Made by a program: the position numbers and the translations under genes
Shown here: in pieces, positions 36,111-45,671 of the stretch
How positions within the stretch are numbered: the first letter of the stretch is position 1
How the letters are laid out: every line of letters begins with the position of its first letter
Assembly (NCBI RefSeq): GCF_002208135.1
Contig: NZ_CP021646.1
Coordinates: 1,223,501-1,287,500, forward strand
Reading direction: 5' to 3'
Length of the DNA stretch: 64,000 bases
Source: Pseudoalteromonas piscicida
GTDB taxonomy: Bacteria > Pseudomonadota > Gammaproteobacteria > Enterobacterales > Alteromonadaceae
Notes under the pieces: generated by a model
The model's database searches: none
Told to the model about the DNA's origin: nothing
What the model saw: only the letters and a program-made list of their open reading frames with translations

Positions 36111-36674
36111 ATGGTAAACGTTAAACATTTAATGGCTGGCTTTTTGGCAGTCATGCTTAGTGCATGTGCTTCAATGGGCGATGGTGACAAGGTTGAAAAG
36201 CAACGCGCTATCCTAGATATGAAAAACGATGTACTTACTCAGCTTTACAGCAAGAAGCCTGATACGCGTTCGCAAATTGCGGCAGCGCCAGGCTATGCTG
36301 TTTTTTCTAATGCTAATATTAATCTGCTATTTGTTGCAGCTGGAACAGGTTACGGTGTCGTACACGATAATAGTGTAGGAAGTAACACGTATATGAATAT
36401 GGCTGAAGGTGGTGTAGGCCTTGGTCTAGGTGTAAAAGATTATCGTATTGTGATGGTATTCCATACTCCTGAAGCGATGAATAAGTTTGTTACTTCAGGC
36501 TGGACGTTTGGCGGAAATGCAGATGCTGCTGCGAAAGCCGCTAAAAAAGGTGCGTCAGTAGAAGGCGAAGCCTATTATGGTGATGTTACTGTGTACACCT
36601 TTACAGAGAGTGGTTTGGCACTGCAAGCAACAGTAAAAGGCACTAAGTTCTGGAAAGATAAAGAACTTAATTAA
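36111..36674 (+). CDS. SYLF/YSC84-like lipoprotein
   Basis: The 187-residue protein has a lipoprotein signal ending in the lipobox LSAC near residue 18. The body, with SQIAAAPGYAVFSNANINLL, GTGYGVVHDN, NMAEGGVGLGLGVKDYRIVM and GDVTVYTFTESGLALQATVKGTKFW, resembles the SYLF (YSC84) lipid-binding domain. Location is the outer or inner membrane, facing the periplasm. AGGAAAGG precedes the ATG at 36111; an upstream ATG at 36075 would spoil the signal peptide. A shared bidirectional terminator follows. Confidence 0.75.
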   Translation: MVNVKHLMAGFLAVMLSACASMGDGDKVEKQRAILDMKNDVLTQLYSKKPDTRSQIAAAPGYAVFSNANINLLFVAAGTGYGVVHDNSVGSNTYMNMAEGGVGLGLGVKDYRIVMVFHTPEAMNKFVTSGWTFGGNADAAAKAAKKGASVEGEAYYGDVTVYTFTESGLALQATVKGTKFWKDKELN

Positions 36675-36701
36675 GATGATCTAATAACGACTTTATAGAA
36701 A

Positions 36702-36726
36702 AGCCCCGCACGTCGGGGCTTTTTTT
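36702..36726 (+). terminator. Bidirectional terminator between convergent genes
   Basis: AGCCCCG and CGGGGCT form a 7-bp GC-rich stem with a 5-base loop, followed by seven T on the plus strand and preceded by A4 for the minus strand. Confidence 0.85.
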
Positions 36727-36729
36727 ATA

Positions 36730-37935
36730 TTACTCTTTGATTTCAGTGGTGATGAGGCTTTTCTCAAAACGCCTATTTAACAATTGGCAGACGATGGTTA
36801 GCACAATGGCTGCGAACATAAAGCTTGAGAACGGCATAGGTGATTCAGGAACCGCGAGTGCAAGTAAAGGGCCGACCAAAGCGCCGCTACCAAATCGTAG
36901 CGTGCCTATCACTGCAGTCGCAGTGCCGGTTTGATGTTCAAAACTCAGTAATATCAGCGCATCAGCGTTGCTGGCAATGATCCCTAAACTCATCATCAAA
37001 GGTGCGATGGCTGATGCGAGTATCCAAACCGAGACTGATTGGCTACTGAGTATGACCAAGAGCGTGGAGCAGACGACACCAATCGTGAGGCCGATATTGA
37101 GCATTTTTCTTGAACCAAGTCGTGGTACTAAACGCGTATTGGCAAAGTTACCGAGCATCAATGCAATCACATTCATGGCGAATAACACCCCAAACAGCTG
37201 CTCCGACACTGCATAATACTCAAGATAAATAAATGAAACTGAGGTTAAAAAGCAAAAGAATGCAAACGAAGCTAGCATCGAAGAAAGAATATCATAGCGA
37301 GCCTTCTTTTGTGTTAATACAATCCGATAGTTTTTCAGGAAAAACGACAAGCTAAGCGGTACATCGGCTTTGGTTGGAATTGCAATACAGAAAAACTGTA
37401 GTGCGATGATAACGAGCACCGCATAAACTGCTAAAAACCAAAAAATGGCGTGCCAATCAAAGTACAGCAAGATCAACGCACCAAGAGAGGGAGCAATTAG
37501 TGGCGCGATCATCATGATCATAGAGACATAAGACATTCCTTTAGCTGTGTGCTCTTTGTAGTGATAGCGGATCACACCAGGTACAACGACCGTTGCTGCG
37601 GCACCACAAAATGCTTGAACGACCCGTAAGAAGCAAAACATATCGATGTCATTCGTTAGCGCAAGCCCAATTGACGATGCGGTAAAGCCGACCAAGCCCC
37701 AAATAGCTAACGTCTGTCTTGAGAATCTATCTGCAAGGGGGCCAAACACCATCATGCCGACAGCATAACCTGCTAAATAGCTACTAAGAGAAACCTGTAC
37801 TTGCTCAAGCGGGCTATTCAAGCTGTCTGCAATCGCAAGCATCGCGGGGAGATACAAGTCGATAGCCAAAGGCGTTATCGCGACAATACTAGCCAGTAAT
37901 GGCAAGAGTATTGCTGGGAGTGTTGATGACTTCAT
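36730..37935 (-). CDS. MFS drug efflux transporter, Bcr/CflA type
   Basis: The 401-residue protein has 12 hydrophobic segments. The N-terminal block ITPLAIDLYLPAMLAIADSL and the loop GPLADRFSRQTLAIWGL are characteristic of the Bcr/CflA subfamily of major facilitator exporters; the first contains the acidic residue used in proton coupling. Such pumps export bicyclomycin, sulfonamides or, in some species, small metabolites such as cysteine. It stands alone and is convergent with the lipoprotein gene. The start is the only ATG that keeps the first helix. Confidence 0.85.
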   Translation of the reverse strand: MKSSTLPAILLPLLASIVAITPLAIDLYLPAMLAIADSLNSPLEQVQVSLSSYLAGYAVGMMVFGPLADRFSRQTLAIWGLVGFTASSIGLALTNDIDMFCFLRVVQAFCGAAATVVVPGVIRYHYKEHTAKGMSYVSMIMMIAPLIAPSLGALILLYFDWHAIFWFLAVYAVLVIIALQFFCIAIPTKADVPLSLSFFLKNYRIVLTQKKARYDILSSMLASFAFFCFLTSVSFIYLEYYAVSEQLFGVLFAMNVIALMLGNFANTRLVPRLGSRKMLNIGLTIGVVCSTLLVILSSQSVSVWILASAIAPLMMSLGIIASNADALILLSFEHQTGTATAVIGTLRFGSGALVGPLLALAVPESPMPFSSFMFAAIVLTIVCQLLNRRFEKSLITTEIKE

Positions 37936-38165
37936 ATGTTGGTATTGTTACCTTATTAATGTTAAGCAGAATAAATACACCAATCAGAGACGCTTGATAT
38001 GGAGATGGAACTCGGTGCACTAGAGTAGAGCAACGAAAAGACGGCGTTCTGATCAGCAGAAGTTCATGAAAAATTTTTTATATTGTACTAAGTTAGTCTC
38101 GTTAAGTGACGAAATTGCGGTAAACTTAGAGAAACTTAAGTTATAAAAAAGAAAAGGAACAAGTT

Positions 38166-38963
38166 ATGAAAAAACTGGTTCTCGCGATAGCTGTGGCGGC
38201 AACGCTTGCTGGTTGTAAAACATCGCCTACCGGACGCACTCAGTTAGCACTCTATTCAGAGCAGCAAATGGACCAAATGGGTGTTGCGAGCTTTGAACAA
38301 ATGAAGCAAGAGCAAAAAGTCGATACTGATGCTAAAACCAATCGCTACGTTAAGTGTATTGCAAATGCCTTAATAGCACAACTTCCTGCAAACTACGCAA
38401 ACCAGCAATGGGAAGTTGTGGTATTTGAAGATGACTCTGCCAATGCATTTGCGCTACCCGGCGGTAAAATTGGGGTTCATACGGGGATCCTCAAAGTTGC
38501 AGAAAACCAAGATCAACTTGCGGCGGTGATGGGCCATGAAGTAGGGCACGTTATTGCTGAACACGCCAATGAGCGTGTGTCGCAAAATAGTGTGTTGCAG
38601 TTTGGCCTGCAAGCCGGTGCGGCGGTGCTTGAAATGAATAATATCGAATATCGCAATGCCATTATGCAGGGATTAGGTCTCGGCGCGCAGTACGGTGTCG
38701 CGCTGCCATTTAGTCGTTCTCATGAAAGCGAAGCGGATGTTATTGGCTTGGATCTAATGGCTAAGGCAGGCTTTAATCCAGAAGGCTCGGTTGCACTTTG
38801 GCAAAATATGGCAAAAACGAGCGAACAGCGTCCACCAGAATTTATGTCGACGCACCCCGCACCTGAAAATCGAATTAAGCAATTACAGGCTAACATGACA
38901 ACCGCCCAAGCAACTGCGAGCAAAGCGCGTGCGGCTGGTTTTGCGCCAAGCTGTAAACGCTAG
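38166..38963 (+). CDS. M48-family zinc metalloprotease, lipoprotein
   Basis: The 265-residue protein has a lipoprotein signal with lipobox LAGC near residue 18. The zinc site is HEVGHVIAEH (HExxH, near residue 125) with the third ligand glutamate in ESEADVIGLDLMAKAG. This matches the periplasmic M48 proteases LoiP/YfgC-like, which handle outer membrane protein quality control. AAGGAACAAG precedes the ATG. It is a single gene that ends at a shared hairpin with the convergent YgjP-like gene. Confidence 0.85.
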   Translation: MKKLVLAIAVAATLAGCKTSPTGRTQLALYSEQQMDQMGVASFEQMKQEQKVDTDAKTNRYVKCIANALIAQLPANYANQQWEVVVFEDDSANAFALPGGKIGVHTGILKVAENQDQLAAVMGHEVGHVIAEHANERVSQNSVLQFGLQAGAAVLEMNNIEYRNAIMQGLGLGAQYGVALPFSRSHESEADVIGLDLMAKAGFNPEGSVALWQNMAKTSEQRPPEFMSTHPAPENRIKQLQANMTTAQATASKARAAGFAPSCKR

Positions 38964-38972
38964 TCTCGCATA

Positions 38973-39009
38973 AACACCAATTACACTTTAGTTAAGTGTA
39001 ATTGGTGTT
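38973..39009. terminator. Perfect 16-bp hairpin between convergent genes
   Basis: Arms AACACCAATTACACTT and AAGTGTAATTGGTGTT are perfectly complementary, with a 5-base loop. The right arm contains the end of the minus-strand gene, whose stop codon is at 38992-38994. There is no T-tract. Confidence 0.65.
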
Positions 39010-39498
39010 GCCTTCAGTCTCACACATCAGCATGAATAGCCGTAACTCTAGCTCCAGTTGATGATAGTGAGGCTCCATATGCTGACAAAGCTTGTAAAAT
39101 GCCTTGTTATGGTCTTTCTCTTTAAAGTGCGCTAACTCGTGCACAACCAATGCGCGTAGCACCGCCTCGGGAGCGTGTTTTAACTGTGCAGCTATGTGTA
39201 TTTGGTGTGAGGTCTTTTGTTTTTGCCCGTGTCGTGTGGTCTTAAACGTATGCGTTCCTAACGCATTTAATACCATATTATTGCGCTTCTCAAACTTAGC
39301 TTGTGATACCCGTGGGGTATTTTTTAAATACTGTTGCCTCAATCCTTCCACATATTCGTAGAGTAGCTTGTCGCTTTTTATTTGATGCGGCTCAGGATAG
39401 CGACTTTTGAAAAAGTCACTGAGTCGCTTACTCTCTATTAATTGAGTGACTTGAGTTTGGACTTGTTCGGAGTAGTTTAAAAAGTAGGGATGGGACAT
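38992..39498 (-). CDS. YgjP-like zinc metallopeptidase-type protein
   Basis: The 168-residue protein has a zincin motif HELAHFKEKDHNKAFYKLC near residue 120: HExxH followed by a third histidine, as in YgjP/WLM (DUF45) proteins. The last 30 residues include HMEPHYHQLE. The family is cytoplasmic and its substrates are not established. The gene begins 1 base from the DUF72 gene stop on the same strand, so the two are co-transcribed. Confidence 0.75.
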   Translation of the reverse strand: MSHPYFLNYSEQVQTQVTQLIESKRLSDFFKSRYPEPHQIKSDKLLYEYVEGLRQQYLKNTPRVSQAKFEKRNNMVLNALGTHTFKTTRHGQKQKTSHQIHIAAQLKHAPEAVLRALVVHELAHFKEKDHNKAFYKLCQHMEPHYHQLELELRLFMLMCETEGNTNYT

Positions 39499-40355
39499 TA
39501 AAACAGCGCCTCTTGCTTTGCTTCTTTTTCAGCGGGGAATGGATGGCTTACTTGATGATGTATCTCTAAATCAGCGATAAATTGTCTTGCTAAAAATGGT
39601 GCATCAAAATTGTCTGCAGTGTGGAAAAACACATAAGGTGATTTACCTTCGCTAAGCCACTGATTGAGTTTTGTTAACCAAGGCTGATAAAAGTCTCTGT
39701 TAGATTCAAGCTGAGAGCAACCAACAAAGCGCAGAATAGGGCTGTCCCCTGTGGCAATAGCATGCACTGGTAATCGCGGCTTTTTTTGCTGTGCATCTAC
39801 TATCGCAGGGGTACAGGCAGGCTCGCTAAAGAGTGCGCGAGTATCCATCACGATGCGGTTGTAGTCATTTTCGATTAAATATTGGTTGTATCTGCGCTCA
39901 GCATCGCCTTTGCGAAAAAAGTCCCAATGCCGTACTTCAACACCAACCTTTAGCGCTTTTGGCAACCAAGATAAGAATTGTCGCATTTTATTTATATGTT
40001 CAGGCGCAAACTGCGCAGGTAATTGCAGCATTAATACGCCTAATTTAGGAAACAGCGGTGCCATGTTTTTACACCAAGCCAGTAATTCATCTTGGCAGTG
40101 GCTAAGCGCCATTTCATGACTAAAACGCCTAGGAATTTTAAACGTAAAGCGAAAGTCATCGGGCACTTGTTCTAACCATTTTAATACGGTCTGCGGATTT
40201 GGATCGGCATAAAAAGTCGTATTGCCTTCAACGCTATTGAAAATTTGGCCATACTCTTTGAGCATATTTGTGGCACTACAATGGCTGGAAAATACTCGAC
40301 CTTTCCAGTGTGCGCTACTCCATTGTGGGCAACCCAGATACAACATAGTGATCAA
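39498..40355 (-). CDS. DUF72 family protein
   Basis: The 285-residue protein is a DUF72 TIM-barrel-like protein: LYLGCPQWSSAHWKGRVF at the start, FNSVEGNTTFYADPNPQTVLKW, FRFTFKIPRRFSHEM and LGVLMLQLPAQFAP are the family's usual blocks. YecE of E. coli is a member; the biochemical function is unknown. An internal MLYLGCPQ start at 40346 is possible. It overlaps the YgjP-like gene by 1 base. Confidence 0.8.
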   Translation of the reverse strand: MITMLYLGCPQWSSAHWKGRVFSSHCSATNMLKEYGQIFNSVEGNTTFYADPNPQTVLKWLEQVPDDFRFTFKIPRRFSHEMALSHCQDELLAWCKNMAPLFPKLGVLMLQLPAQFAPEHINKMRQFLSWLPKALKVGVEVRHWDFFRKGDAERRYNQYLIENDYNRIVMDTRALFSEPACTPAIVDAQQKKPRLPVHAIATGDSPILRFVGCSQLESNRDFYQPWLTKLNQWLSEGKSPYVFFHTADNFDAPFLARQFIADLEIHHQVSHPFPAEKEAKQEALF

Positions 40356-40540
40356 AACAACGATTAAATGTGTGAATAGTGTATCAGATCCTTAGATTGA
40401 GGATGACAATGCAGCGTATTTTTATATAATTGGCGGTTATTGAAAATGAGTCTTAGCGACTGGCTTACCAATACTGTGAATTCATATTGTGTGGTGAGAA
40501 GTGATTAGTCGTAAGAGCAAACTGGACTGACAGGAATTTT

Positions 40541-42325
40541 ATGCGCTCTATATATTGCGGAAAACTAAATAAGAGCCATGTAGATCAGGAAGTTGAACTA
40601 TGTGGTTGGATCAATAAACGTCGTGACCTTGGCGGCCTAATCTTTGTCGATTTAAGAGATAGAGAAGGGCTTGTGCAAGTGGTATTCGATCCAGAAGTGG
40701 AAGGCTTAATGGATAAAGCGAATACGTTGCGCCAAGAGTTCTGTGTTCAGATCAAAGGTGTTGTCCGTGCGCGTCCTGAAAGCCAAGTAAACAAAGACAT
40801 GGCAACCGGTGAAGTTGAGATCTTAGGTACTGGCTTAACCATTATCAATCGTTCAGAACCATTGCCGCTTGATTTCAATCAGCAAAACTCTGAAGAGCGT
40901 CGTCTTAAATACCGTTATTTAGACCTACGTCGTCTAGAAATGAGCGATCGTATTAAGATGCGTGCTAAAGCGAGTAGCTTCGTGCGTCGTTTCTTGGATG
41001 AAAATGCATTCTTAGACATTGAAACGCCAGTACTAACGAAAGCGACACCTGAAGGGGCACGCGACTATCTAGTACCAAGTCGTGTTCACAAAGGCAGCTT
41101 CTATGCGCTACCGCAGTCGCCGCAGCTATTTAAGCAGCTGCTAATGATGTCTGGTTTTGACCGCTACTATCAAATCGTAAAATGTTTCCGTGATGAAGAC
41201 TTACGTGCCGATCGCCAGCCTGAGTTCACTCAGATAGATATCGAAACGTCATTTATGAACTCAGATCAAGTTCGTGGCGTGACAGAAAAAATGATCCGCG
41301 AAATGTGGCAGTCTTTCCTAGATGTTGATTTGGGTGAATTCCCTGTGATGCCATACAGCGAAGCGATGAGCAAATATGGTTCGGATAAACCAGACCTACG
41401 TAACCCGCTTGAGCTTATCGACGTTGCAGACATCGTAAAAGACGTTGAATTTAAAGTACTAAGCGGCCCTGCTAACGACGAAAAAGGTCGCGTTGCAGTA
41501 TTGGCAGTACCTGGTGGCGCACAACTTTCACGTAAGCAAATCGATGAATACACTAAATTTGTAGGTATTTACGGTGCGAAAGGCCTTGCATGGATGAAAG
41601 TGAACGACCGTGATGCTGGCATCGACGGCGTACAGTCACCAATCGCTAAGTTTTTGAACGAAGAAGTGATCAATGCACTGCTTGAGCGCACAGGCGCAAA
41701 CACAGGCGACATTATTCTATTCGGCGCAGACAAGCGTAATACCGTAAACGAAGCGATGGGCGCGCTACGTCTGAAGATTGGTCTTGATTTAGAAATCACT
41801 GACCTTACTAAGTGGGCACCACTTTGGGTTGTTGACTTCCCGATGTTTGAAGAAGACGACGAAGGTAACCTACACGCGGTACACCACCCGTTTACTGCAC
41901 CTAAGGGCGTAAGTGCTGCGGAACTTGAAGCAAACCCGGCTGGGACACTTTCTGACGCATACGATATGGTACTTAACGGCTACGAAGTCGGTGGTGGTTC
42001 GGTTCGTATTCACAACAACGAAATGCAACAGGCGGCGTTTAGAATTCTGGGTATTGAAGAATCTGAGCAGCAAGAGAAGTTTGGTTTCTTACTCGACGCA
42101 CTGAAATATGGCACGCCTCCACATGCAGGTTTGGCATTTGGTCTTGACCGTTTGGTGATGCTATTGTGCGGCACTGACAATATCCGTGACGTTATTGCTT
42201 TCCCGAAAACAACGCAAGCGTCGTGCTTGATGACTGATGCGCCAAGCCCTGCAAACCCAGATGCGCTAAAAGAGCTTGCTATCTCAATAGAAAAGCAGTT
42301 AGCAGAGCAAGGTGAAGGCGAGTAA
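40541..42325 (+). CDS. aspS: Aspartyl-tRNA synthetase
   Basis: The 594-residue class II synthetase charges tRNA-Asp. It has an N-terminal OB-fold anticodon domain ([15 protein letters not shown]), motif 1 region, motif 2 [20 protein letters not shown], the bacterial GAD insert (residues about 290-420) and motif 3 [16 protein letters not shown] near the end. The length is normal for gammaproteobacterial AspRS. It precedes ruvC by 117 bases with a strong terminator in between. Confidence 0.97.
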   Translation: MRSIYCGKLNKSHVDQEVELCGWINKRRDLGGLIFVDLRDREGLVQVVFDPEVEGLMDKANTLRQEFCVQIKGVVRARPESQVNKDMATGEVEILGTGLTIINRSEPLPLDFNQQNSEERRLKYRYLDLRRLEMSDRIKMRAKASSFVRRFLDENAFLDIETPVLTKATPEGARDYLVPSRVHKGSFYALPQSPQLFKQLLMMSGFDRYYQIVKCFRDEDLRADRQPEFTQIDIETSFMNSDQVRGVTEKMIREMWQSFLDVDLGEFPVMPYSEAMSKYGSDKPDLRNPLELIDVADIVKDVEFKVLSGPANDEKGRVAVLAVPGGAQLSRKQIDEYTKFVGIYGAKGLAWMKVNDRDAGIDGVQSPIAKFLNEEVINALLERTGANTGDIILFGADKRNTVNEAMGALRLKIGLDLEITDLTKWAPLWVVDFPMFEEDDEGNLHAVHHPFTAPKGVSAAELEANPAGTLSDAYDMVLNGYEVGGGSVRIHNNEMQQAAFRILGIEESEQQEKFGFLLDALKYGTPPHAGLAFGLDRLVMLLCGTDNIRDVIAFPKTTQASCLMTDAPSPANPDALKELAISIEKQLAEQGEGE

Positions 42326-42346
42326 GTTCGTCAACCTGATGTAAAA

Positions 42347-42370
42347 GAGGCGACTTTGGTCGCCTTTTTT
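42347..42370 (+). terminator. Intrinsic terminator after aspS
   Basis: AGGCGAC and GTCGCCT form a short GC-rich stem with loop TTTG, followed by T6. Confidence 0.85.
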
Positions 42371-42442
42371 GATCAGATGAACTAGCTTATAACTGGTAAT
42401 CTATACAGTATTTTGGCATTATAACCAAAAAACAATGAGACG

Positions 42443-42970
42443 ATGCATTTGGCTGTCATTTTAGGAATTGATCCGGGGTCAAGATTTACAGGCTATGGCG
42501 TGATCGCTCACCAAGGTGCAAAGTTCCAATATTTGGGGAGCGGTTGCATCAAAGTTGGTGAACACGACTTTCCCACTCGATTAAAAATGATCTATCAAGG
42601 GATCACACAGCTCATAGAGCAGTTTTCGCCGAGCGACTTTGCGATTGAGCAAGTGTTCGTTGCGCACAATCCAAGTTCGGCCTTAAAACTTGGTCAAGCG
42701 CGAGGTGCGGCCATTGTTGCAGCGACCATGCAGTCAGTGGTTGTGAGTGAATATTCGGCAAGGCAAGTTAAACAAGCCGTTGCGGGTACCGGTGGTGCAG
42801 ACAAGGCCCAAGTACAGGAAATGGTAAAGCGCATATTAAAGCTGCCTGGCACACCCCAAGCTGATGCTGCAGATGCGTTGGCGGTAGCGATTTGTCACGC
42901 GCACTCAAGGCAAAACTTAATAAAAATGGCAGGCGCAGCGCGTAAAACCGTAAGAGGAAGGTTGAGATAA
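42443..42970 (+). CDS. ruvC: Holliday junction resolvase RuvC
   Basis: This 175-residue endonuclease resolves Holliday junctions in recombination repair. The RNase H-like acidic residues are visible in [12 protein letters not shown] (Asp 10), [10 protein letters not shown] (Glu 69) and [13 protein letters not shown] (Asp pair near 141). The start at 42443 gives the usual MxxILGIDPG beginning. It overlaps nothing and is followed by ruvA after 2 bases, in the order ruvC-ruvA-ruvB. Confidence 0.95.
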   Translation: MHLAVILGIDPGSRFTGYGVIAHQGAKFQYLGSGCIKVGEHDFPTRLKMIYQGITQLIEQFSPSDFAIEQVFVAHNPSSALKLGQARGAAIVAATMQSVVVSEYSARQVKQAVAGTGGADKAQVQEMVKRILKLPGTPQADAADALAVAICHAHSRQNLIKMAGAARKTVRGRLR

Positions 42971-42972
42971 CC

Positions 42973-43590
42973 ATGATAGGAAAATTAAGCGGAACACTGT
43001 TAGAAAAGCAGCCACCAGAGATATTAATTGATGTTGCAGGTGTAGGCTACGAAGTACAAATGCCAATGACCTGTTTTTATGAATTACCGAGCGTAGGTGA
43101 GCCGGTTTCAGTATTTACTCACTTTGTGGTGCGTGAAGATGCGCAGTTACTGTTCGGTTTTAATACCAAGATCGCACGTGCATTGTTTCGAACGTTAATT
43201 AAAGCGAACGGAGTCGGTCCAAAGCTCGGACTTGCAATTTTGTCGGGCATGTCAGCGGAGCAATTTGTTAGCTGCGTGAATCATGGTGATGCGACTACTT
43301 TGGTTAAGATCCCGGGAGTTGGTAAGAAGACTGCTGAACGCCTAGTGCTTGAAATGAAAGATAAGCTAAAAGACTTTGGCAATGACTTACTCACACCGTT
43401 TAGCGATGCTGCTGTACTTGCGCCGCAAGAGCATCCGACAGTAAGTGATACCCCCGCAGATGAAGCAATTGCAGCCTTAATGGCATTAGGGTATAAACAA
43501 GTTCAAGCACAAAAAGCGGTAAAAGCCGTTAACAGAGAAGGCATGACGACCGAGAGTATCATTAAAGATGCTCTTAAATCGATGATGTAA
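42973..43590 (+). CDS. ruvA: Holliday junction helicase subunit RuvA
   Basis: This 205-residue protein binds Holliday junctions as a tetramer and loads RuvB. It shows the N-terminal OB fold ([20 protein letters not shown]), two helix-hairpin-helix motifs ([20 protein letters not shown]) and a C-terminal three-helix RuvB-binding domain ([20 protein letters not shown]). Normal length. It starts 2 bases after ruvC and ends 2 bases before ruvB. Confidence 0.97.
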   Translation: MIGKLSGTLLEKQPPEILIDVAGVGYEVQMPMTCFYELPSVGEPVSVFTHFVVREDAQLLFGFNTKIARALFRTLIKANGVGPKLGLAILSGMSAEQFVSCVNHGDATTLVKIPGVGKKTAERLVLEMKDKLKDFGNDLLTPFSDAAVLAPQEHPTVSDTPADEAIAALMALGYKQVQAQKAVKAVNREGMTTESIIKDALKSMM

Positions 43591-43592
43591 CT

Positions 43593-44597
43593 ATGATTGA
43601 AGCAGATAGATTAATTGAACCCGAGATCCAAGGTAATGAAGATTTAGTTGATAGGGCAATTAGACCTAAATTACTAAATGATTATACTGGTCAGCCGCAT
43701 GTTAAAAAGCAAATGGAAATTTTTATAGCGGCAGCGCGTTCAAGACAGGAAGCCTTAGATCACTTACTGATATTTGGTCCGCCGGGTTTAGGTAAAACCA
43801 CGCTTGCAAATATTGTTGCAAACGAGCTCGAGGTTAATATTAAAACGACCTCGGGGCCTGTACTTGAAAAAGCAGGAGATTTAGCCGCATTGCTCACTAA
43901 CCTTGAAGAAGGGGATGTGTTATTTATTGATGAAATCCATCGTTTAAGTCCTCAGGTGGAAGAAATTCTCTATCCCGCTATGGAAGACTACCAATTGGAC
44001 ATCATGATTGGTGAAGGTCCAGCAGCACGCTCGATTAAACTGGATTTACCACCTTTTACTTTAGTTGGTGCAACGACACGTGCCGGCTCGTTAACCTCAC
44101 CATTGAGAGACCGCTTTGGTATTGTGCAGCGCTTGGAGTTTTACTCGGTTGCGGATTTGTCTTCGATAGTGACTCGCTCAGCGTATCATTTAAATCTAGA
44201 GATCAGCGAGTCGGGCGCAACTGAAGTGGCGCGTCGAGCGCGCGGTACGCCACGAATAGCAAACCGTTTACTACGCAGGGTAAGAGACTTTGCTGAAGTG
44301 AAGGGGGATGGCTCTATCACTGAAGAGATTGCACATCTAGCGTTGGATATGGTCGATGTTGATAAATGTGGCTTCGATTATATGGACCGCAAATATCTGC
44401 TGGCAATCATAGAAAAGTTTACCGGTGGCCCAGTTGGTCTAGATAACCTTGCTGCGGCAATCGGAGAAGAAAAAGAAACCATCGAAGATGTGATAGAACC
44501 ATTTTTGATCCAACAAGGCTTTATTCAACGCACGCCAAGGGGACGTATTGTCTCTGACAAAGCCTACATGCATTTTGAGCTAAACAAGCCTGAATAA
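43593..44597 (+). CDS. ruvB: Holliday junction branch-migration ATPase RuvB
   Basis: This 334-residue AAA+ motor has Walker A ([10 protein letters not shown]), Walker B ([10 protein letters not shown]), sensor 1 (LVGATTRAG) and the arginine finger region ([14 protein letters not shown]), followed by the C-terminal winged helix ending in [11 protein letters not shown]. With RuvA it drives branch migration. Translation is coupled to ruvA. Confidence 0.97.
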   Translation: MIEADRLIEPEIQGNEDLVDRAIRPKLLNDYTGQPHVKKQMEIFIAAARSRQEALDHLLIFGPPGLGKTTLANIVANELEVNIKTTSGPVLEKAGDLAALLTNLEEGDVLFIDEIHRLSPQVEEILYPAMEDYQLDIMIGEGPAARSIKLDLPPFTLVGATTRAGSLTSPLRDRFGIVQRLEFYSVADLSSIVTRSAYHLNLEISESGATEVARRARGTPRIANRLLRRVRDFAEVKGDGSITEEIAHLALDMVDVDKCGFDYMDRKYLLAIIEKFTGGPVGLDNLAAAIGEEKETIEDVIEPFLIQQGFIQRTPRGRIVSDKAYMHFELNKPE

Positions 44598-44629
44598 TCT
44601 AAGCTGGGTAACGAACAACTTTATTCTTC

Positions 44630-44660
44630 ATAGCCGAGTATTCACTCGGCTATTTCATTT
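44630..44660 (+). terminator. Hairpin after ruvB
   Basis: ATAGCCGAGT and ACTCGGCTAT form a perfect 10-bp stem with loop ATTC, followed by a weak T-rich stretch. Confidence 0.7.
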
Positions 44661-44746
44661 CTACACTCGCTTATCGCAAATCGCGTTTGCACAAATCCAT
44701 TATTTTGTGTCAGCTAAATTCAGGCAAGATCCATCACTGCTGAAGT

Positions 44747-44823
44747 AATTTACCTGAGCTTCGGATAATTAATGCCTTTCTAGTAGCCAGTTTTAGCGCT
44801 AACTGCTAAACCTCAGGTAAATT
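44747..44823. repeat. 77-bp element with 12-bp inverted ends
   Basis: Arms AATTTACCTGAG (44747-44758) and CTCAGGTAAATT (44812-44823) are perfect inverted copies enclosing 53 bases that contain the palindrome TTAGCGCTAA. It could fold as a long stem-loop or be a small MITE-like element. No clear target duplication is seen. Confidence 0.45.
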
Positions 44824-44969
44824 TATCTCGACCTGTGTGGGCTATACGTTGCTTAAACTATTTGTAGATTGTCTCGTCCTTTAAACCAAGTGCTAAATAA
44901 AAACCGCAAAATGACCGGGTGTTAAAGAAAACGTGGATCGTAATAAGGAGCTTGCACCAAATTTCAGGC

Positions 44970-44996
44970 AAAAAAAAGCCCGCAAATAATGCGGGC
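44970..44996 (-). terminator. Strong minus-strand terminator
   Basis: GCCCGCA and TGCGGGC with loop AATAA (plus-strand reading), with eight A at 44970-44977 that become a U8 tail on the minus-strand transcript. Confidence 0.85.
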
Positions 44997-45071
44997 AAAA
45001 CAACAAGTTGAAGGAAGTAATCCAGGGAACAAGATGAGTTACTTTGGGTTTTATCCACAAAATGCGTCATC
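44970..45071 (-). ncRNA. Candidate intergenic small RNA
   Basis: On the minus strand a 7-bp GC stem GCCCGCA/TGCGGGC with a 5-base loop is followed by eight T (44970-44996), an excellent Hfq-type terminator with no gene upstream on that strand. A possible promoter reads TTGCAA, 18 bases, TATTGC (about 45079-45108), placing the start near 45070 and giving about 100 nt. The unpaired stretch with CTCATCTTGTTCCC and TTACTTCCTTC is pyrimidine-rich like seed regions that pair with ribosome binding sites. I do not recognise it as a named sRNA. Confidence 0.5.
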
Positions 45072-45342
45072 TAAGCAATACGAAAAATCAGAATCCTATT
45101 GCAAGTAACTGTGCTTTGCTGAAACTTCAGCTGCTCGCTCAGTACAGGGTGTATATTAAAGAGGTTTTGGTGTTTCATCAAACTAGAAAAATTCTTTTTT
45201 CAGATAGAAAAAACTAATATCAAAATTTTTATAAAGGCTAAAAAGTGAGCTTAAGTATAGTAATGTATATGTGTAAGTTTATGTAAAATATGGTATTGTA
45301 TGTTAAATGCGCAAAATATGAATATTAGATAATTTGTTGTTA

Positions 45343-45357
45343 ATTGGTAAGACCAAT
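45343..45357. promoter_or_regulatory. PdhR/FadR-type GntR palindrome
   Basis: ATTGGTAAGACCAAT is a perfect 6-3-6 palindrome, matching the pattern TGGTnnnACCA used by PdhR, LldR and related GntR regulators. It lies about 315 bases upstream of tolQ with no closer gene. Confidence 0.45.
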
Positions 45358-45671
45358 GTGTTTTTTGAGGTTTTATTCTCTATTTGTGCATAAAACTCCT
45401 ATTTTATGCAGTTTTAGATCATATTTAGAGGCTGTGTTGGAGAGTGTCGAATTTGCTTAAGTTTGGGTAAAGCAAAGGGAGTTACACTGTTTTGCTCTAT
45501 TTATCGTCAAATACAATGAATTCGCAGTATTGAGATTGTAAGGTATTTGTAGTGTGGTTAAACTAGCTGAACCTTTTGGTAGTAAATCTAGTCTATCTCT
45601 AGATATTGCTCGGTAGAGCGCAAGAATATAAATGGCTACCATTGCCGAAACACTTTTGGGAGTATAATAAC

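Larger units (their letters stand above)
44598..45671. other. 1.07-kb intergenic region between ruvB and tolQ
   Basis: No convincing protein gene is present, and a ybgC gene, often found before tolQ, is absent. The region holds a hairpin after ruvB, a 77-bp element with 12-bp inverted ends, a strong minus-strand terminator with a candidate small RNA, and a GntR-type palindrome. The last 400 bases are very AT-rich and contain the tol promoter. Confidence 0.7.

Noticed and set aside
44858..45070. Minus-strand frame of 70 residues in the ruvB-tolQ gap
   Set aside because: It runs through the strong terminator, has no ribosome binding site and looks non-coding; the small RNA reading fits better.
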